In this document: one piece after another, positions 1 to 11,175 of the stretch
Position numbering within the stretch: position 1 is the stretch's first letter
How the letters are laid out: each line of letters opens with the position of its first letter
Notes under the pieces: model-generated
Databases searched by the model: none
What the model was told of the DNA's origin: nothing
What the model saw: only the letters and a program-made list of their open reading frames with translations
Position numbers and translations under genes: made by a program
Assembly: GCF_047948215.1 (NCBI RefSeq)
Contig: NC_134458.1
Span: forward strand, 146,638,536 to 146,702,535
Length of the DNA stretch: 64,000 bases
Source of the DNA: Lycorma delicatula
Taxonomy: Eukaryota > Arthropoda > Insecta > Hemiptera > Fulgoridae
Direction of reading: 5' to 3'

Positions 1-479
1 CTGGACCTAAGGTGCATTTAAATTCTACTGCGATAATCTTCTTGTTACAATATTTATTATAGGTTTTGTTCTTATATTAGTTTAGATATTTTTCACACTA
101 TCTCCACTACCGCGTTTCAAAATCTGTTAATTCTTTCTGGTTTTTCAATTCAATTTTCAGTTTTTCTATCGTAAACTACTATACAATATTCTAATGTTAA
201 GAAATTTGTTTCTCTTTTAATTTTTAAATGTGTTCATAGTAGCATATTTCTTTACTCTATGGGTTTTCCTTGTTTGTTGATGTTCAGTCTTTGCATGTTC
301 AGTTTTGCTGGTCAATATTAAATTAGTTTATATGTTCTTTTATCGTAATATTTGTGTTTTTATCTCATCGCATTTAATTTCCACTGTTGTCTAATTATTT
401 CAAAAATTTGTAAATTATGCTAAATATGATTTTTATTTCTAAGAAGATGATCATTTTCATTTATATTTTTATAGAATTA

Positions 480-620
480 GCCTACTTCATAGCGGGAGTG
501 GTTTTAGATTTTCGTTGGTAGATCCTGGATTCGAGTCTGTCTTGCTTGACATTTTTTATTTGGTATAAAATTTCTGTTTGACATTCCCAAGTTCAAACTT
601 CATCTTACTATTCATTATTT
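480..620 (+). repeat. tRNA-like SINE head, degenerate
   Basis: A pol III B-box-like motif (GATTCGAGTCT) lies near 524-534, and an A-box-like stretch about 40 bases upstream (TAGCGGGAGTGG) fits with one extra base. The 3' flank resembles the sequence after the B-box-like motif at 1154, which suggests a diverged repeat family. No tRNA cloverleaf is evident, so this is a SINE remnant rather than a tRNA gene. Confidence 0.35.
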
Positions 621-1139
621 TTAAATTTATTTATTAAAAAAAACCGTTGTTTTATTTTTGTTTCCTTTTTTTTAATTTTGATGCTATTACTTATAGGTTA
701 ATTTTTCAATTCTTTCTTATTATTTATCAAAAATAAATAACGAAAAGGTAAAAGGGATTTCCTTTTACTTATTTATTTTCCTTAAATTAGAAATGATTAT
801 TCACCGAACTTTAATAAATTTTGATAATTTTTATATTTTCCATTATGGTTTTCAGTTATTTAGACAGAATCAAAACTTGTTTAAAAAAACTGATGTTAAT
901 TCTACTATCAACACAAGCAATTAATTTTATGATTTCTCTTAACCATACTTTTCTGTTACTTTATAATATTGATTGTTAGAAATTTAAATAATACATAATT
1001 TTTAAATTAAAATAATAAATATAAAAGATGAGTTGTGCTTAACGGATAAATTGGGAAACAAAATTATGGGCAATAACTATTTTCGAAAATTAAATAAGTA
1101 AATGGCAAAATAATTAATTATAAAAATTAATAATTGACA

Positions 1140-1255
1140 AATTATTCATTTTCATCCGGAGTCCCGGGTTCAAATTGCGAACAGGAGTGGCATTTTCATG
1201 CCCTTCAAAATTCTATTTCCATATTCCCAGGTACAAGCTTTAAAACTTTTGTGAT
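1140..1255 (+). repeat. SINE-like remnant
   Basis: A decayed B box (GGGTTCAAATT) is followed by a tail resembling the one after the element at about 530: both run through 'cattttt...aaaattt...cattccca(g)gt' spacing. It ends at a (TA)n tract. Assignment rests on this similarity only. Confidence 0.3.
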
Positions 1256-2923
1256 GAATTAATTTAATATATATATATATATATATATTTACGAAAAAAT
1301 GTAAAACTAGTATTTATAATATAATGTACAGAACAAGAGTACATTTTACAAAGTAATGTCCTTTCAGATCTTTTCATTTGTAAGCTAAATTTAAAACCAA
1401 CCAAAGAACTGAAACCTCGAAATCAGAATTTTTAACTTATTTTGTTTTATCTGAAGACAAAAAAATTACTTGTTTCCATTAAAAGAATTTTGTTTATCTG
1501 TCTTTCTTTTTCTCTAGCAATTGTATTTAGCTACAGATTAAAATTTTTACCGATTTATATCAGCCGTTGAATAAAATCAAAATATGACCTTAATGGTAAG
1601 TTTTGTAAAAGGCTTAAATTGAAGTATTTTCGTTCTTTCCATTTTACTTAAAAATTTTTATCCATCCTTTTCCTTTGGGTTAATAATTCTACCCTTTGTT
1701 ACTTTTTCCATCGTTCATACTCTCTCCACATACGTGATCCTTCTGCTCAAGTTCGCTTTCACGTTACCTATCTACTAGGCTTGTCTTTTTGCTTTTCGTT
1801 ACTTTTCATTTCAATGACAGTTCTGTAAGATTGTTTTTTCCATAATTTCGTCTTCATAACCTGCTCTTTACAAATCAGTTTATGTAGACTATCAATTTTG
1901 CAAGGGTACATTTCCCCGATGTTACCGTTCCTATTGTAATTTCAGTTTTATCTCTGTCGTTGTTTGAAGATAAATACATTTAAGAATATTCTAGACAGTA
2001 TTTGACTCTCAATAGAGATATTTGTTTGTCGTTTCGTTGTTTTTTTTTTTACTTTTAAGAAAAAAATAATTATTCTATGTGGTCGTTACTAACGTAATTT
2101 CTCTCCATTCCTTACCAACTTATCAAGACTTCGCGCCATACGTGTTGCTTCCGAACTGCTCATTTCTTACGGTCGGCTGGGTAATTTTTTGTAGATATAT
2201 ATTGCCAAAATAAAAATGAAACTGGAAAAGTTTGCTTAAAAATTGATCTACAAGAAAGTAGGGGTATTCCATTTTAATTCAACAAATGATCAGTACATCA
2301 TTATTTTTGATTTTGATGTATTTGGTATGCAACTTAAAAAAATAATTTATATAAAAAAAATGTTTTCCTGAGTTATAGACTATTTTCTAACTCGCCAACA
2401 GGTGAAAATAGCTATTTTCATCTTAGTGTACTCAAAATTCATTTTGTTACATAACCAAATCTTGTAATGTTTACTGAAGTTACGTTTACAAATTGTTGTT
2501 TATTCAAATTTTGGGCCCAAAATAAATAATGAAGGGCTTAAGGTAACAGGCCTGTTTTTTAGCTCTTAGGTACCAGTAGTAATTATAAAAAAAAATTGGA
2601 CAGTTACCAAGTGTCCTCTTTAAAAAAAATGGCCGCCAAATCGTAAGATTTTGAAAATTTAGGGTCCAAAAACCACATGTGGGACAGGTGGTAAAAATCT
2701 GAAATATTTACAGCAGTAAGTACTTTAAAACCATATAAAATTTATTTTGTTACTCAAAGGGGTTAACGAGTAATGAACCCAACAAAGCCGCTAAAAACAC
2801 CGTTCCTTCTAACCGTAAACAACGTATCCAAAAAACGTGATGTTATGTATTTTTTCCGATTATAAAAATTACAACTAAACTCATTATAATGAATAAATTA
2901 ATAAATAGTCAATTACAGAATAA

Positions 2924-4980
2924 TTACAAAATGTTTCTGATTCCGAGGTCGCCCGGACTTTCGGAATACATTTCTGACTTGTTGGAACGTAACTGAAAGG
3001 TTCTTGTTTCTGGGACTGTTGTGATTACCTGATAACGAGAACTGAGGTATGCTTCAGTCTCTTGAACATCTTTATTAGAGCAGAAAATAAATGTTATATT
3101 TTTAATATTGCCATTGCAATATTTGTACATTTGAGAAGGTGTAATAATTTGATTGTTGACTGTTAAAGGCTCGCTTTAGTCACAGTCCTTTTTACAGTTC
3201 CACCAATACCATCATATGGTCCTTTTCCATGGTATGAGGCAAAAAAATGCCATTCAGCGGCGATTTCAAAATCTTCTTGATGGTAGCCCAAATTTATGAA
3301 ATTTTTTGTTTTTTATACTGGGCTGAGGAACCATCAGAAAAATAAAAAAATTGTTTAACTTGTGGTAGCAGTGTTTTTACTTTATTTGTAACTTGCTTTT
3401 GGAAACAGAAGGACGATGTGCTTAAAGTACTCGCTAATCGCACAGTAACTTTAGCTTTTTAATCTTCCTTCTTTTTTAAAATAGAAATGTATGTACTATG
3501 GCATAAGTTTTTGACCAGTGATATGAACGGACTTCATTCATCAAAAAAGGAAAATTTTAAGAGAAAAATCCCGTTACAATACATTCACTCTCCAACAAGT
3601 TTTCCTTTTTAATGTTGAGGAAATTAGCTTGTTTCTTTGCAACAAGTTGATGCCTTTTTAGATTATTTAAATTTTCATTAAGTTTATCTAAGTACTCTTG
3701 AAATGGAAGAATTTGAGTAGGTAGTTCACAACAATAAACAGAAACCCACTGTTTAAAGATAAATTCAGAATTCAACTCTCTTGCGATAATCCGAGCACTT
3801 CATTAGTGCCTGGTCATTTTTCACACTGTGACAGCATGCACGTTTTCAATTTTCTGTATCGCATACCGTGGTTGAAAGGACAATTTTATAATCAAATTTC
3901 ATTTTTAGAGCAGATAACATGAGTTTTACATTTTGGTGAATGACACAAACGGAGAAAGTACCTGACCCGCCAGCCAGAACACAAAATTTAGATCTTAAAT
4001 CAGCCAATTTTGAAAAAAACCCATTTTTAATTATGTTTTTATTTGAAGGCTGTGTACAATTCTTTTAAGTTACATAAGATAAGCCTTTTTTTGAATATTA
4101 ATTTTCTTCCTGTCAGCTTGTCTTACAGAGACACAAGCCTTCTTGCCTAGCAGCATTCGGCTGTGCTCATCATTCTGGTAAAAATCTTGGACACATTTAA
4201 TAAAATTTTCGTCAATTACGTGATTGGTTTCTTTTTGCCGACTTATGGCAAAATTCCACTTGTTTTAACTATTTGTTTGGATTGACGGGCTAAATAGTGA
4301 CCAACACTAAACTAATTTTGAACTTTTTGAATGCCCCAGCTGCTTGGTAATAAACTTAAAATAACTTAATAACTTAAAATTAATTTTTTCCTTGGTGAAT
4401 GTAACCGTTTTCATTTTATTCTTTAATTTAATGATTAATTCTTCGTATTCCCTACCTAAATCAGCATAATTTTGTGGCACTTTTTTTTGTTAACGAGGAG
4501 AAGAAACCCCATTTACGGGCGCCAAAAGGCAGTGTCGGACTCGCTAACAGGTTCCGCAAGAAGTTATTAAGTGCGTATGTCAGCATAATTTTGTGGTACT
4601 AAAAACTGGTTTCTTCTCGGCTAACTCGGCTATTTTTGTAAATTTATTTTTTTAAATTGGTTCCTTTGCGCTGCTTGATAATTCTTTAACCTTAACGGGA
4701 GAAATGCAAAGTGCCGAACAAGCTTTATTAACAGACTCGACTGTAACACCTTGAGGCTCACATATATCCTGACATTCCGGTTCGCTTTCTGTGTCATATT
4801 GTGGTTTTTGTATTTTGTTTAAGCCATTTTGTTTTTACCCAGTTTTAAATTTGAATTGCTTGTTGAAAGTGTCAAGGATATTTCTCGAAGAGATTTCTTA
4901 ACCGGTTTAGTGTGACAGCTAAATAGGTCAAAGCAACGTTTCCCATTAATATGAAAATATTTTCCTAAATTTCGATTTTA
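2924..4980 (-). pseudogene. Pseudogene of a multicopy protein family (SDGS-AQYK / DGIGGTVKR motifs)
   Basis: Conceptual minus-strand translation gives pieces of one protein in consistent order, broken by stops and frameshifts. Near 4930-4850 there is an N-terminal stretch starting KYFHINGKRCFD; near 4150-4100 KKACVSVRQ; near 3990-3900 DLRSKFCVLAGGSGT and CVIHQNVKLML; at 3775-3557 a 72-residue open stretch with QWVSVYCCELP; near 3350 FSDGSSAQYK; near 3260-3190 YHGKGPYDGIGGTVKR; and at 3130-2924 the C-terminal 68 residues. I recognise these motifs from a large family of uncharacterised, repeat-like arthropod genes but cannot name a domain. The multicopy nature suggests a mobile-element protein; that is inference. 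No intact frame exceeds 72 residues. Confidence 0.6.
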
Positions 4981-5074
4981 TGAAAAGTACAGATATTTTT
5001 TGTTTCGGTACAATTTTTATTCTTATTATGAAACATCAAACTCATAGGCAAAGATATAGTAGCATCGCTTGTAT

Positions 5075-5146
5075 AGATGCCGTAGCTGAATGGTTGTCGG
5101 TAGCCTTAAGTGAGGCAAATGACTCCTTAAAGTTCCATAGCATTTT
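5075..5146 (+). repeat. A-box-containing repeat fragment
   Basis: The stretch contains TAGCTGAATGG, which matches the pol III A-box consensus. It resembles 16686-16750, where 'ccgta-ctga-tg-ttgtcgg' is shared, followed in both by a T-rich tract. It is probably a short SINE relic immediately upstream of SINE A. Confidence 0.35.
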
Positions 5147-5328
5147 TATTTTTTTTTTTAAGCCTGCGGGACCACCGTTAGATATTGCTTCAGAGGATGA
5201 AATGAAATGACAATTTGTGGCATTTCAAAATGTTCGGGTTCGAACTATTCGAAACCCTGGCCGGGATTCGAACCCAGGACCTCCGGATGAAAGGCCGAGA
5301 CGCTGCCACGGAGCCCGGCACAGGTTTC
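5147..5328 (-). repeat. SINE A, tRNA-derived, near-complete copy
   Basis: Read on the minus strand, this starts with a tRNA-like head (CTTTCATCCGG loop, then a B box GGTTCGAATCCCGG). It continues into a body also present at 56488-56943 (CATTT-ATC-TCATCCTCTGAA and CTAACGGTG-TC-CGGAGGCTT) and ends in an A-rich tail (the T run at 5150-5160). The head looks tRNA-Glu-like. The copy at 56.5 kb shares head, body and tail, which defines a family. Confidence 0.75.
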
Positions 5329-5465
5329 ATAGCTATTCACAAGAATAATAAGCATTTTGAGAAAGATATTACTAGAATCATACGTGTCAGGATAAGAGAC
5401 GCAGTATATATATATATATATTTATGTGTGTGCATACTTTTTTTAATGGTTAAATTACATTTGCC

Positions 5466-5640
5466 TGTGAGTATGGTTAGAGGAAGATCAAGAGGATGAG
5501 GATAAGAGAGAAGTAGAGGTGATCGACCAATAGAAGAAAGATGCTAATGATATAGAGGCAGATGTAAGAATTTTACGTTGGAGAGGCTTGTTAACCATAT
5601 CCAAGAAAACTGAAACTGAGTTATTGTGAAGTGAGAATGA
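5466..5640 (+). pseudogene. Possible non-LTR reverse transcriptase C-terminal remnant
   Basis: Translation gives an Arg/Gly-rich segment (VRGRSRG) followed, in a shifted frame, by DANDIEADVRIL and a WRGLV-like segment. This resembles the RGRP-RW-D tail found after the reverse transcriptase domain in many insect non-LTR elements. An A-run follows at 5652-5661. The match is short and frameshifted, so it is only suggestive. Confidence 0.3.
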
Positions 5641-5661
5641 ATTGATAAAATTAAAAAAAAA

Positions 5662-7658
5662 AACTGATATCTGTAAAATGGTGGTATCATTTACCTACTG
5701 TGTAAATTATATATTACATTAACATTACGTTATTCTTATCTAAAGGATGTGTTTTTTTTTATTAATACATTAGTACATAGTTTAATATTATGTTATATCG
5801 CGAAATAATTTTCCGTAATAATATTTACTGCATTAAGTAAATTAAAGGGTGTAAATGGAGGTTAAATTATTCAAGTCATCCAATGCCGTATTAAACAATT
5901 ATTTTGCATTTATTTTGTGTACTACTTGTAAATCTGTGTTTTATTTAATCTTAGTGTTCAATGCTTAATGCACGCAATGTTTTTTTGTTATCTTTTGAGG
6001 TCTTTACAAGTTATATTTTAAAATATTTATGTTACTCGTACTTTATTACATGTTGTACTTCATAATATTTAATAAATTAATTTTTACGAGCGTACTCTGC
6101 GAAAAATTTCGCAATTTAAACTGAGGAGAAGTAAGTTCAGTGATTGAATGTTACAGTGAAAAATTGTATAGAACATTAGATGATATGAAAAACATAACTA
6201 TAAAATGATTGGATGAAGGGATAAAACATCTCTCTATTCACATTCAGTTCGGTTCTAATATCTGAACGGTGTTAAAATCGTGGAAAGAGTCGATTTTAAT
6301 TAAACAGTTTAAAAAAAGTCATTCTCTCTAAATGACTCCAGTTGAAGGTAGAAAAAAAATCTTTACAATAATCTTTTTTTTAAGAAAGTTGATCGACAAT
6401 CAAAGTGAAAAATAATATTAAAAATATTTAAATTATGGTTTCATAAAATTATTATCATGAAGTATAAAAGTTTAAATAATACATTTAATAATTTTTTCTT
6501 TCACACCCATTTTTCCTGCTTGGGGGGTGGTTAGACAAAATGGAATCTAGTTTTGTTTTTTTACGGCCGGATACCACTCCTAATGCCTATCTAACTGAAA
6601 CTCTGGAAATCCCTATCAAGTCTGGAAATTTGTAATTCGTGTAAAATGCCGTGCCCGATCGGGATTCCGTCCCGGAACTTATGGAAACAAACGCGAAGTG
6701 CTATATTTCTGTTACAGAAGTTACTTGAATGAGGTTTATTTTATAAATAATAAAAACAGATATTGTAATTTATATCAATAAAAAATGAAAATGAAAAAAG
6801 TAACGCTTTTTTATTATACAATTAAGTTACCACTAAAGCTTGAGGTTTGTTTGTGAAAATAGGCTGGAAAGTCAACCATTTTGACGTGGAAAAAAGTTCA
6901 ACTCATTTCAATTCTGATCGAAATTATTCATTTAAATTCAGTTACTGGAAATCCAGTAAATGTTTAGAAATTGGTAAAGAAAAAACAAAAGAAAGACTGC
7001 TTGTTTGAAATTAATAGTTTCAATATAAAATCTTATACTGTTATACTATGCAAACGAAACTGATTGTTTCTCGTTCTGCGAGTATATATTTCAAAATGCT
7101 TTTATAACTGTTTGATTAAAAATTTAATTTAAAATAAATCTAAAGTTAACCGCAGCAAGTCCTTCGAAAGAAGGTCAAAATTGGTAGTAAAGTAAAAACA
7201 AATAAAGTGTTAAGTAAATGTAATTTGATAGGATATTGATTTTATAAAATTATATTTTAAGCCGTTATAATTTATAAGATATCAGGTGGTGTTTTTTGTT
7301 CTTCCTATGCGTAACATTGAGAATATGACAAAAAATACAGGTTTCTCAGAGAAACAAGAATTTTTGTAAAAAAAAAATTATTTGTTTGAGATACCGTACA
7401 AATACTACGATAAATGTACTTGCTACATAATAATATTTTTCTAACTTCTATGGTGCGCTATCGTTCTTAAGATACTCTCTGGTTAACTGATTTCTCTTGT
7501 ATAACTGCTCTCTGGCGCTAAATATTTAAATTAAATTTTTATTCACATGTGTCACTTCATCCTTGTCCGTAATATGGTTGTTCATAATTATTGTTAGCAT
7601 TTTCAGACTCGGTTTACTAAAATAAAAATAATAGTAAGATATGCATATACAAAGCTAA
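5662..7658. other. AT-rich noncoding DNA with one SINE A-like scrap
   Basis: No gene is seen. Around 6630-6690, 'gccgtgcccgatcgggattccgtcccgg' (broken here into its known parts: a decayed B box plus the CATTTTACAC body start) resembles the head/body junction of SINE A on the minus strand. The rest is unassigned. Confidence 0.4.
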
Positions 7659-8002
7659 GCCGCCAGTTTGAAACGGCAGATTTGACGAAAAATTGTTAAA
7701 ATTAAAACTATACCTTTTTAATTGCTGAATAACACTACACTTTACTCATCCTCCCCGCCTATTTTTGGTGTTATTTTAACCGACAGTTTTCAAGTTATTG
7801 GCCACTTTTTACGAAATTGCTTTTTCAATAGGAATGATTATTTTTAAATAAATTAATATACAATAACTTGAAAACTGTCGGTTAAAATAACACCAAAAAT
7901 AGGCGGGGAGGATGAGTAAAGTGTAGTGTTATTCGGGGATTAATATGGCATAGTTTTAATTTTAACAATTTTTCGTCAAATCTGCCGTTTCAAAATGGCG
8001 GC
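7659..8002. repeat. Foldback element with ~140 bp arms
   Basis: The left arm (7659-7801) and right arm (7863-8002) are reverse complements over nearly their whole length, with a few mismatches and indels, around an AT-rich loop of about 60 bp. Both arms begin GCCGCC and run through GAAACGGCAGATTTGACG and CCTCCCCGCC. There is no coding capacity. It fits a foldback/MITE-like non-autonomous DNA element, or an inverted duplication. Confidence 0.85.
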
Positions 8003-8542
8003 TGCTATCTTTCACATATTATGAGGGGGGAAAATGCGGTGGAGGGGATGTTTTCGTCGTCAACTCGCCTCTGCTGATAGACTGAAAATTGCGTCTCCAG
8101 TTTCTTAACGGATACGCGTATAATACATTAACATTTCTATATTTTACTACCTTTTTTAATCTCCGTACAACTTAAGTTATTTATTTTTCACATTGTGTTT
8201 TTATAAAGTTTTTGTATTTTCTTCTTTTTTATTTACAAAAATAACCTGAAGATATAGCATATTGATGTAAATACTTTCTACTCGGTTATCAGTCCCTGAT
8301 GTCCGTTGTTACCGGAAACAGATTTACGATATTATAAAATACGAGTAGTAATTTGTTTGCGTTATTTAAATTTGGAATCAATGTCGATGGACAGTTTCGT
8401 TTTGTAGTTTAATTTTTTGTTCAAAAGTAACACGGTCTTTCTGTTTACAATTATAATTTTATCTTAAGAATATTTTTTTGAGAAATTCAGCTCGTCTAGA
8501 GTTTATATTTGTCTAGCCTAGTTTAGTACGATAGTGGTGTTT

Positions 8543-8599
<57 letters not shown>

Positions 8600-9870
8600 G
8601 TTAGTCATAGAATATAAAATGATAAATGGGGTTTATAAGAGTATATTTAATAGATACTTTATTACATAATAAAATATAAATCTTATAGTTGCAATCTAAA
8701 CAGTTTGTAGTTAGTTTCAAAAAGAAAGTCTTGTTACACTAATTGAATTAAGTAGGATGTCTTACATCGCATTGTATTGCATCGCATCGCATTCCTTAGG
8801 TTATTTCTTAGAGCTTTAATAATATATAAAGTAAGTTGGTTGGCGTTTGTTAAAGTACTGTTCTCTCTTTTTCTGAGGTCGTTGACATGTTGTTTGTTCG
8901 AGTACAATGTATTTATGATAATTTTATGTAATTCTTTTTTTAATCTTTTGTAGTTTTGTATTCATCTATGCAATATTCGTTGTTACTACTGGATTGAATT
9001 CATTTATTACAAATCTTTAAGTTATATCATTTTTGTTTTTATGAATATCGATATCTGATATTGATATTTTACTTTGTTTTCATCGATTACAATTTTATTT
9101 ATTTATTTTTAAACCTTTCTACACGTTTTTATTGATTTATTGTTTTTTCTGTTATTTAATTATCATTATACGTAATAATAATTATAAATTCGATTAACTT
9201 GTTTTGGCACCTGTCGAAATAATTTTGTATCAACGATTATATGTAGGTTAGCATAATTAAAAGGCGCTTGTCATTTTTCGCACGCTACAGAATCCATTAT
9301 TCATTATAAAAAAAAACCAAGGATGGGAGCTATAACGCTAGTTTTCAGCCTGTTATTGCTGAACATAATAAATCATTAAAATTAAAGCTTTTTGGTATCA
9401 TAAATTAATTATGGATAATTTTTTATTGAAAATATCGATAAAACGAGACTATATTTACCGATAAGAACCGAATTATCGATTTTACCAAATTATCGATAAA
9501 TATGAAATTGATTTGTATGAAATATTGTTTAATTAGTTATGTTATCTTAATGATTTGTAGCATTTTAATTCACAATTCTTAGATTTTTCTGAAGGAATGC
9601 GTTTTTAAAGCATCTATTTGAAACGTTAATTAGGTGAAAGATTAATTACCGTTTTGCTGTATCAATATGTACTATTAAACAAGTATAATATAGTAATCGT
9701 TAAATCATCATAATGTAAGTAGATTGGCGAAATCGTCTTTTTCTAAAAACATAAAAAGTATGAGGCTTTTTTTGACACAATTAAATTCCACAGTCTGTTC
9801 TTCGGACCGATGAAAAGATGTTCTTCACCTCATCAATTACCCACCATCCTTTTTACCTAATTCTTACAGT
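8003..9870. other. AT-rich noncoding DNA
   Basis: Contains a long (TA)n tract at 8546-8595 and a short 'tcgcat' simple repeat near 8768-8793. No gene or RNA is seen. Confidence 0.5.
8546..8595. repeat. (TA)25 microsatellite
   Basis: Uninterrupted TA dinucleotides for about 50 bases. Confidence 0.98.
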
Positions 9871-9879
9871 TATATCTCC

Positions 9880-10440
9880 ACCCAGAATATGATACTCCCT
9901 TCGGAAAGGGGAACGCATTGCTTCCCCAAAACACTAGGGCCCTCGAAAGGCGTATTCCTGTTAGGCCGAAAGTTGCTAGCACCGAAAGGACTTAAGGGAA
10001 CGGACTGAAGGGGAATCACGCCGGGAGAACGAAGCTCATAAGCGCCTAGTCTCTAAGATCATCACAACCCCCCCCCCCCCACCGGAGGGGAGAAGATCCC
10101 GAGTCTCTACGATCAGCCCCGGTCAATTTTTTCTAACTGGTCTAAAGGACCGGAACGTAATTAACTCCGTCCATTAATAAAACACAAAAATCTATAACCG
10201 CCGCTAAATAAATTATGACCTGCCCGATAAACGAAAGACACAGCAGCAAGGGACATTCGTCCAGGCTTTGCGATTAGTAGGGCGTTAATAATCTCCCGCT
10301 ATCCTTTCGTTCTGTTCCGTTCCGAAAACGTGTTGCTTGTCTTTTCTTTAAACTATTTGAAGGAGAGAAAGCCCAATAAAAATGAGGTCTTTTGTATTCC
10401 GTTTTATTCTGGGCTGGCATCCTGTAATAGCTGTCGATGG
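9880..10440. other. GC-rich block of unknown identity
   Basis: Base composition shifts sharply from the AT-rich surroundings to roughly balanced GC, with a 13-base C run at 10068-10080 and several purine-rich GAAAGG/CCGG motifs. No reading frame of useful length is present on either strand, and I see no rRNA or tRNA structure. It may be a retrotransposon untranslated region or an unrecognised noncoding repeat. Confidence 0.4.
10068..10080. repeat. Poly-C run (13)
   Basis: Uninterrupted C tract in the GC-rich block. Confidence 0.95.
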
Positions 10441-10479
10441 ATGAAATAAATTAGTTTTTTGTAGCATGTAGAAAATATA

Positions 10480-10575
10480 TTCTTTCTTTGCCAGGCTGTA
10501 ACTGGACTCGAACCCCGAAACATCGTGGTGACGTTATTTCTCCGCCATGGAGATCGGCTTCACCGATCTCGAAGT
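10480..10575 (-). repeat. tRNA-derived SINE head
   Basis: On the minus strand a good B box (GGTTCGAGTCC) lies at about 10504-10514, preceded by an A-box-like TGGCGGAGAAAT about 40 bases upstream. No cloverleaf is convincing, and flanks do not match SINE A or B clearly. Confidence 0.45.
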
Positions 10576-10657
10576 ACGAAACTACTTAGTAATTTTCAGC
10601 TATTACTAGAACCCTCCAGTGTATCGGTCTGATGTATAAAAAAAACTATACTATATG

Positions 10658-11100
10658 TACAGGTGTCCGAGAAGTCACCGTACTTCCTTAAGAACCAAAC
10701 ATTTGTAATGAGTTATAAATGAAAACTGCGATATAATAATGAATTACTTTATTTACTCACTTGATACATAGTATTAATTTTAATGGTCCAGTGGGTCTTG
10801 TATGTTCGCTCTCACGTTGCACGCACAATTCTATACGTTGCCACGTCCTCTGTGACATGCGATGTAGCATTTCTAGTGTTACGTTACGGAAGGCATTCTT
10901 CACAGCGTCACGCAATTCTTCATTCGTATTGTAGCGACGTGAAGATCCGTGTGCCTGGATAATTCCCCATAATGAATTGTCTAGTGTGGTGAAATCAGGA
11001 TTTCGTATTGGCCATGATAACGGAACTGGTGACACTAGATTACCGCTGCCAATCCAACGTCCTGATTATATTTCATTCAGAAACATGCGGACTGATACAA
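10658..11100 (-). pseudogene. 3' half of a Tc1/mariner-superfamily transposase element
   Basis: A 92-residue minus-strand frame (11035-10757) carries the C-terminal part of the transposase: WPIRNPDFTTLDNSLWG matches the usual 'WP-RSPD-TP-D--LWG' signature around the third catalytic acid, followed by the conserved LHRMSQRTWQRIELCV region. In this copy the signature reads FTTLD, so the aspartate is retained. Beyond the stop, 10659-10690 (ACAGGTGTCCGAGAAG...) looks like a terminal repeat of this family. The 5' half, with the DNA-binding domain and first two catalytic acids, is missing upstream of about 11100, so it cannot be active. Confidence 0.7.
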
Positions 11101-11175
11101 ATAACAATTTTTTTTTTAATTCAACCTCATTTTAAACTATCTGGGGAAATTCTAGCATCACAATTTCAAAAAATA

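Larger units (their letters stand above)
1..2900. other. AT-rich noncoding DNA
   Basis: Apart from the two SINE-like remnants and a (TA)n tract at 1267-1289, I see no coding region, RNA gene or clear repeat. Stretches at 1490-1950 are T/C-rich. The part from about 2250 to 2900 directly adjoins the minus-strand pseudogene and could be its 3' untranslated region. Confidence 0.5.

Noticed and set aside
5240..5328. A tRNA gene on the minus strand
   Set aside because: The B box and a tRNA-like head are good, but the sequence runs directly into the SINE A body and tail also found at 56.5 kb, and the acceptor stem does not close.
8546..8595. (TA)n tract as a functional replication or regulatory site
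   Set aside because: Long TA microsatellites occur at least six times in the window and nothing links them to a function.
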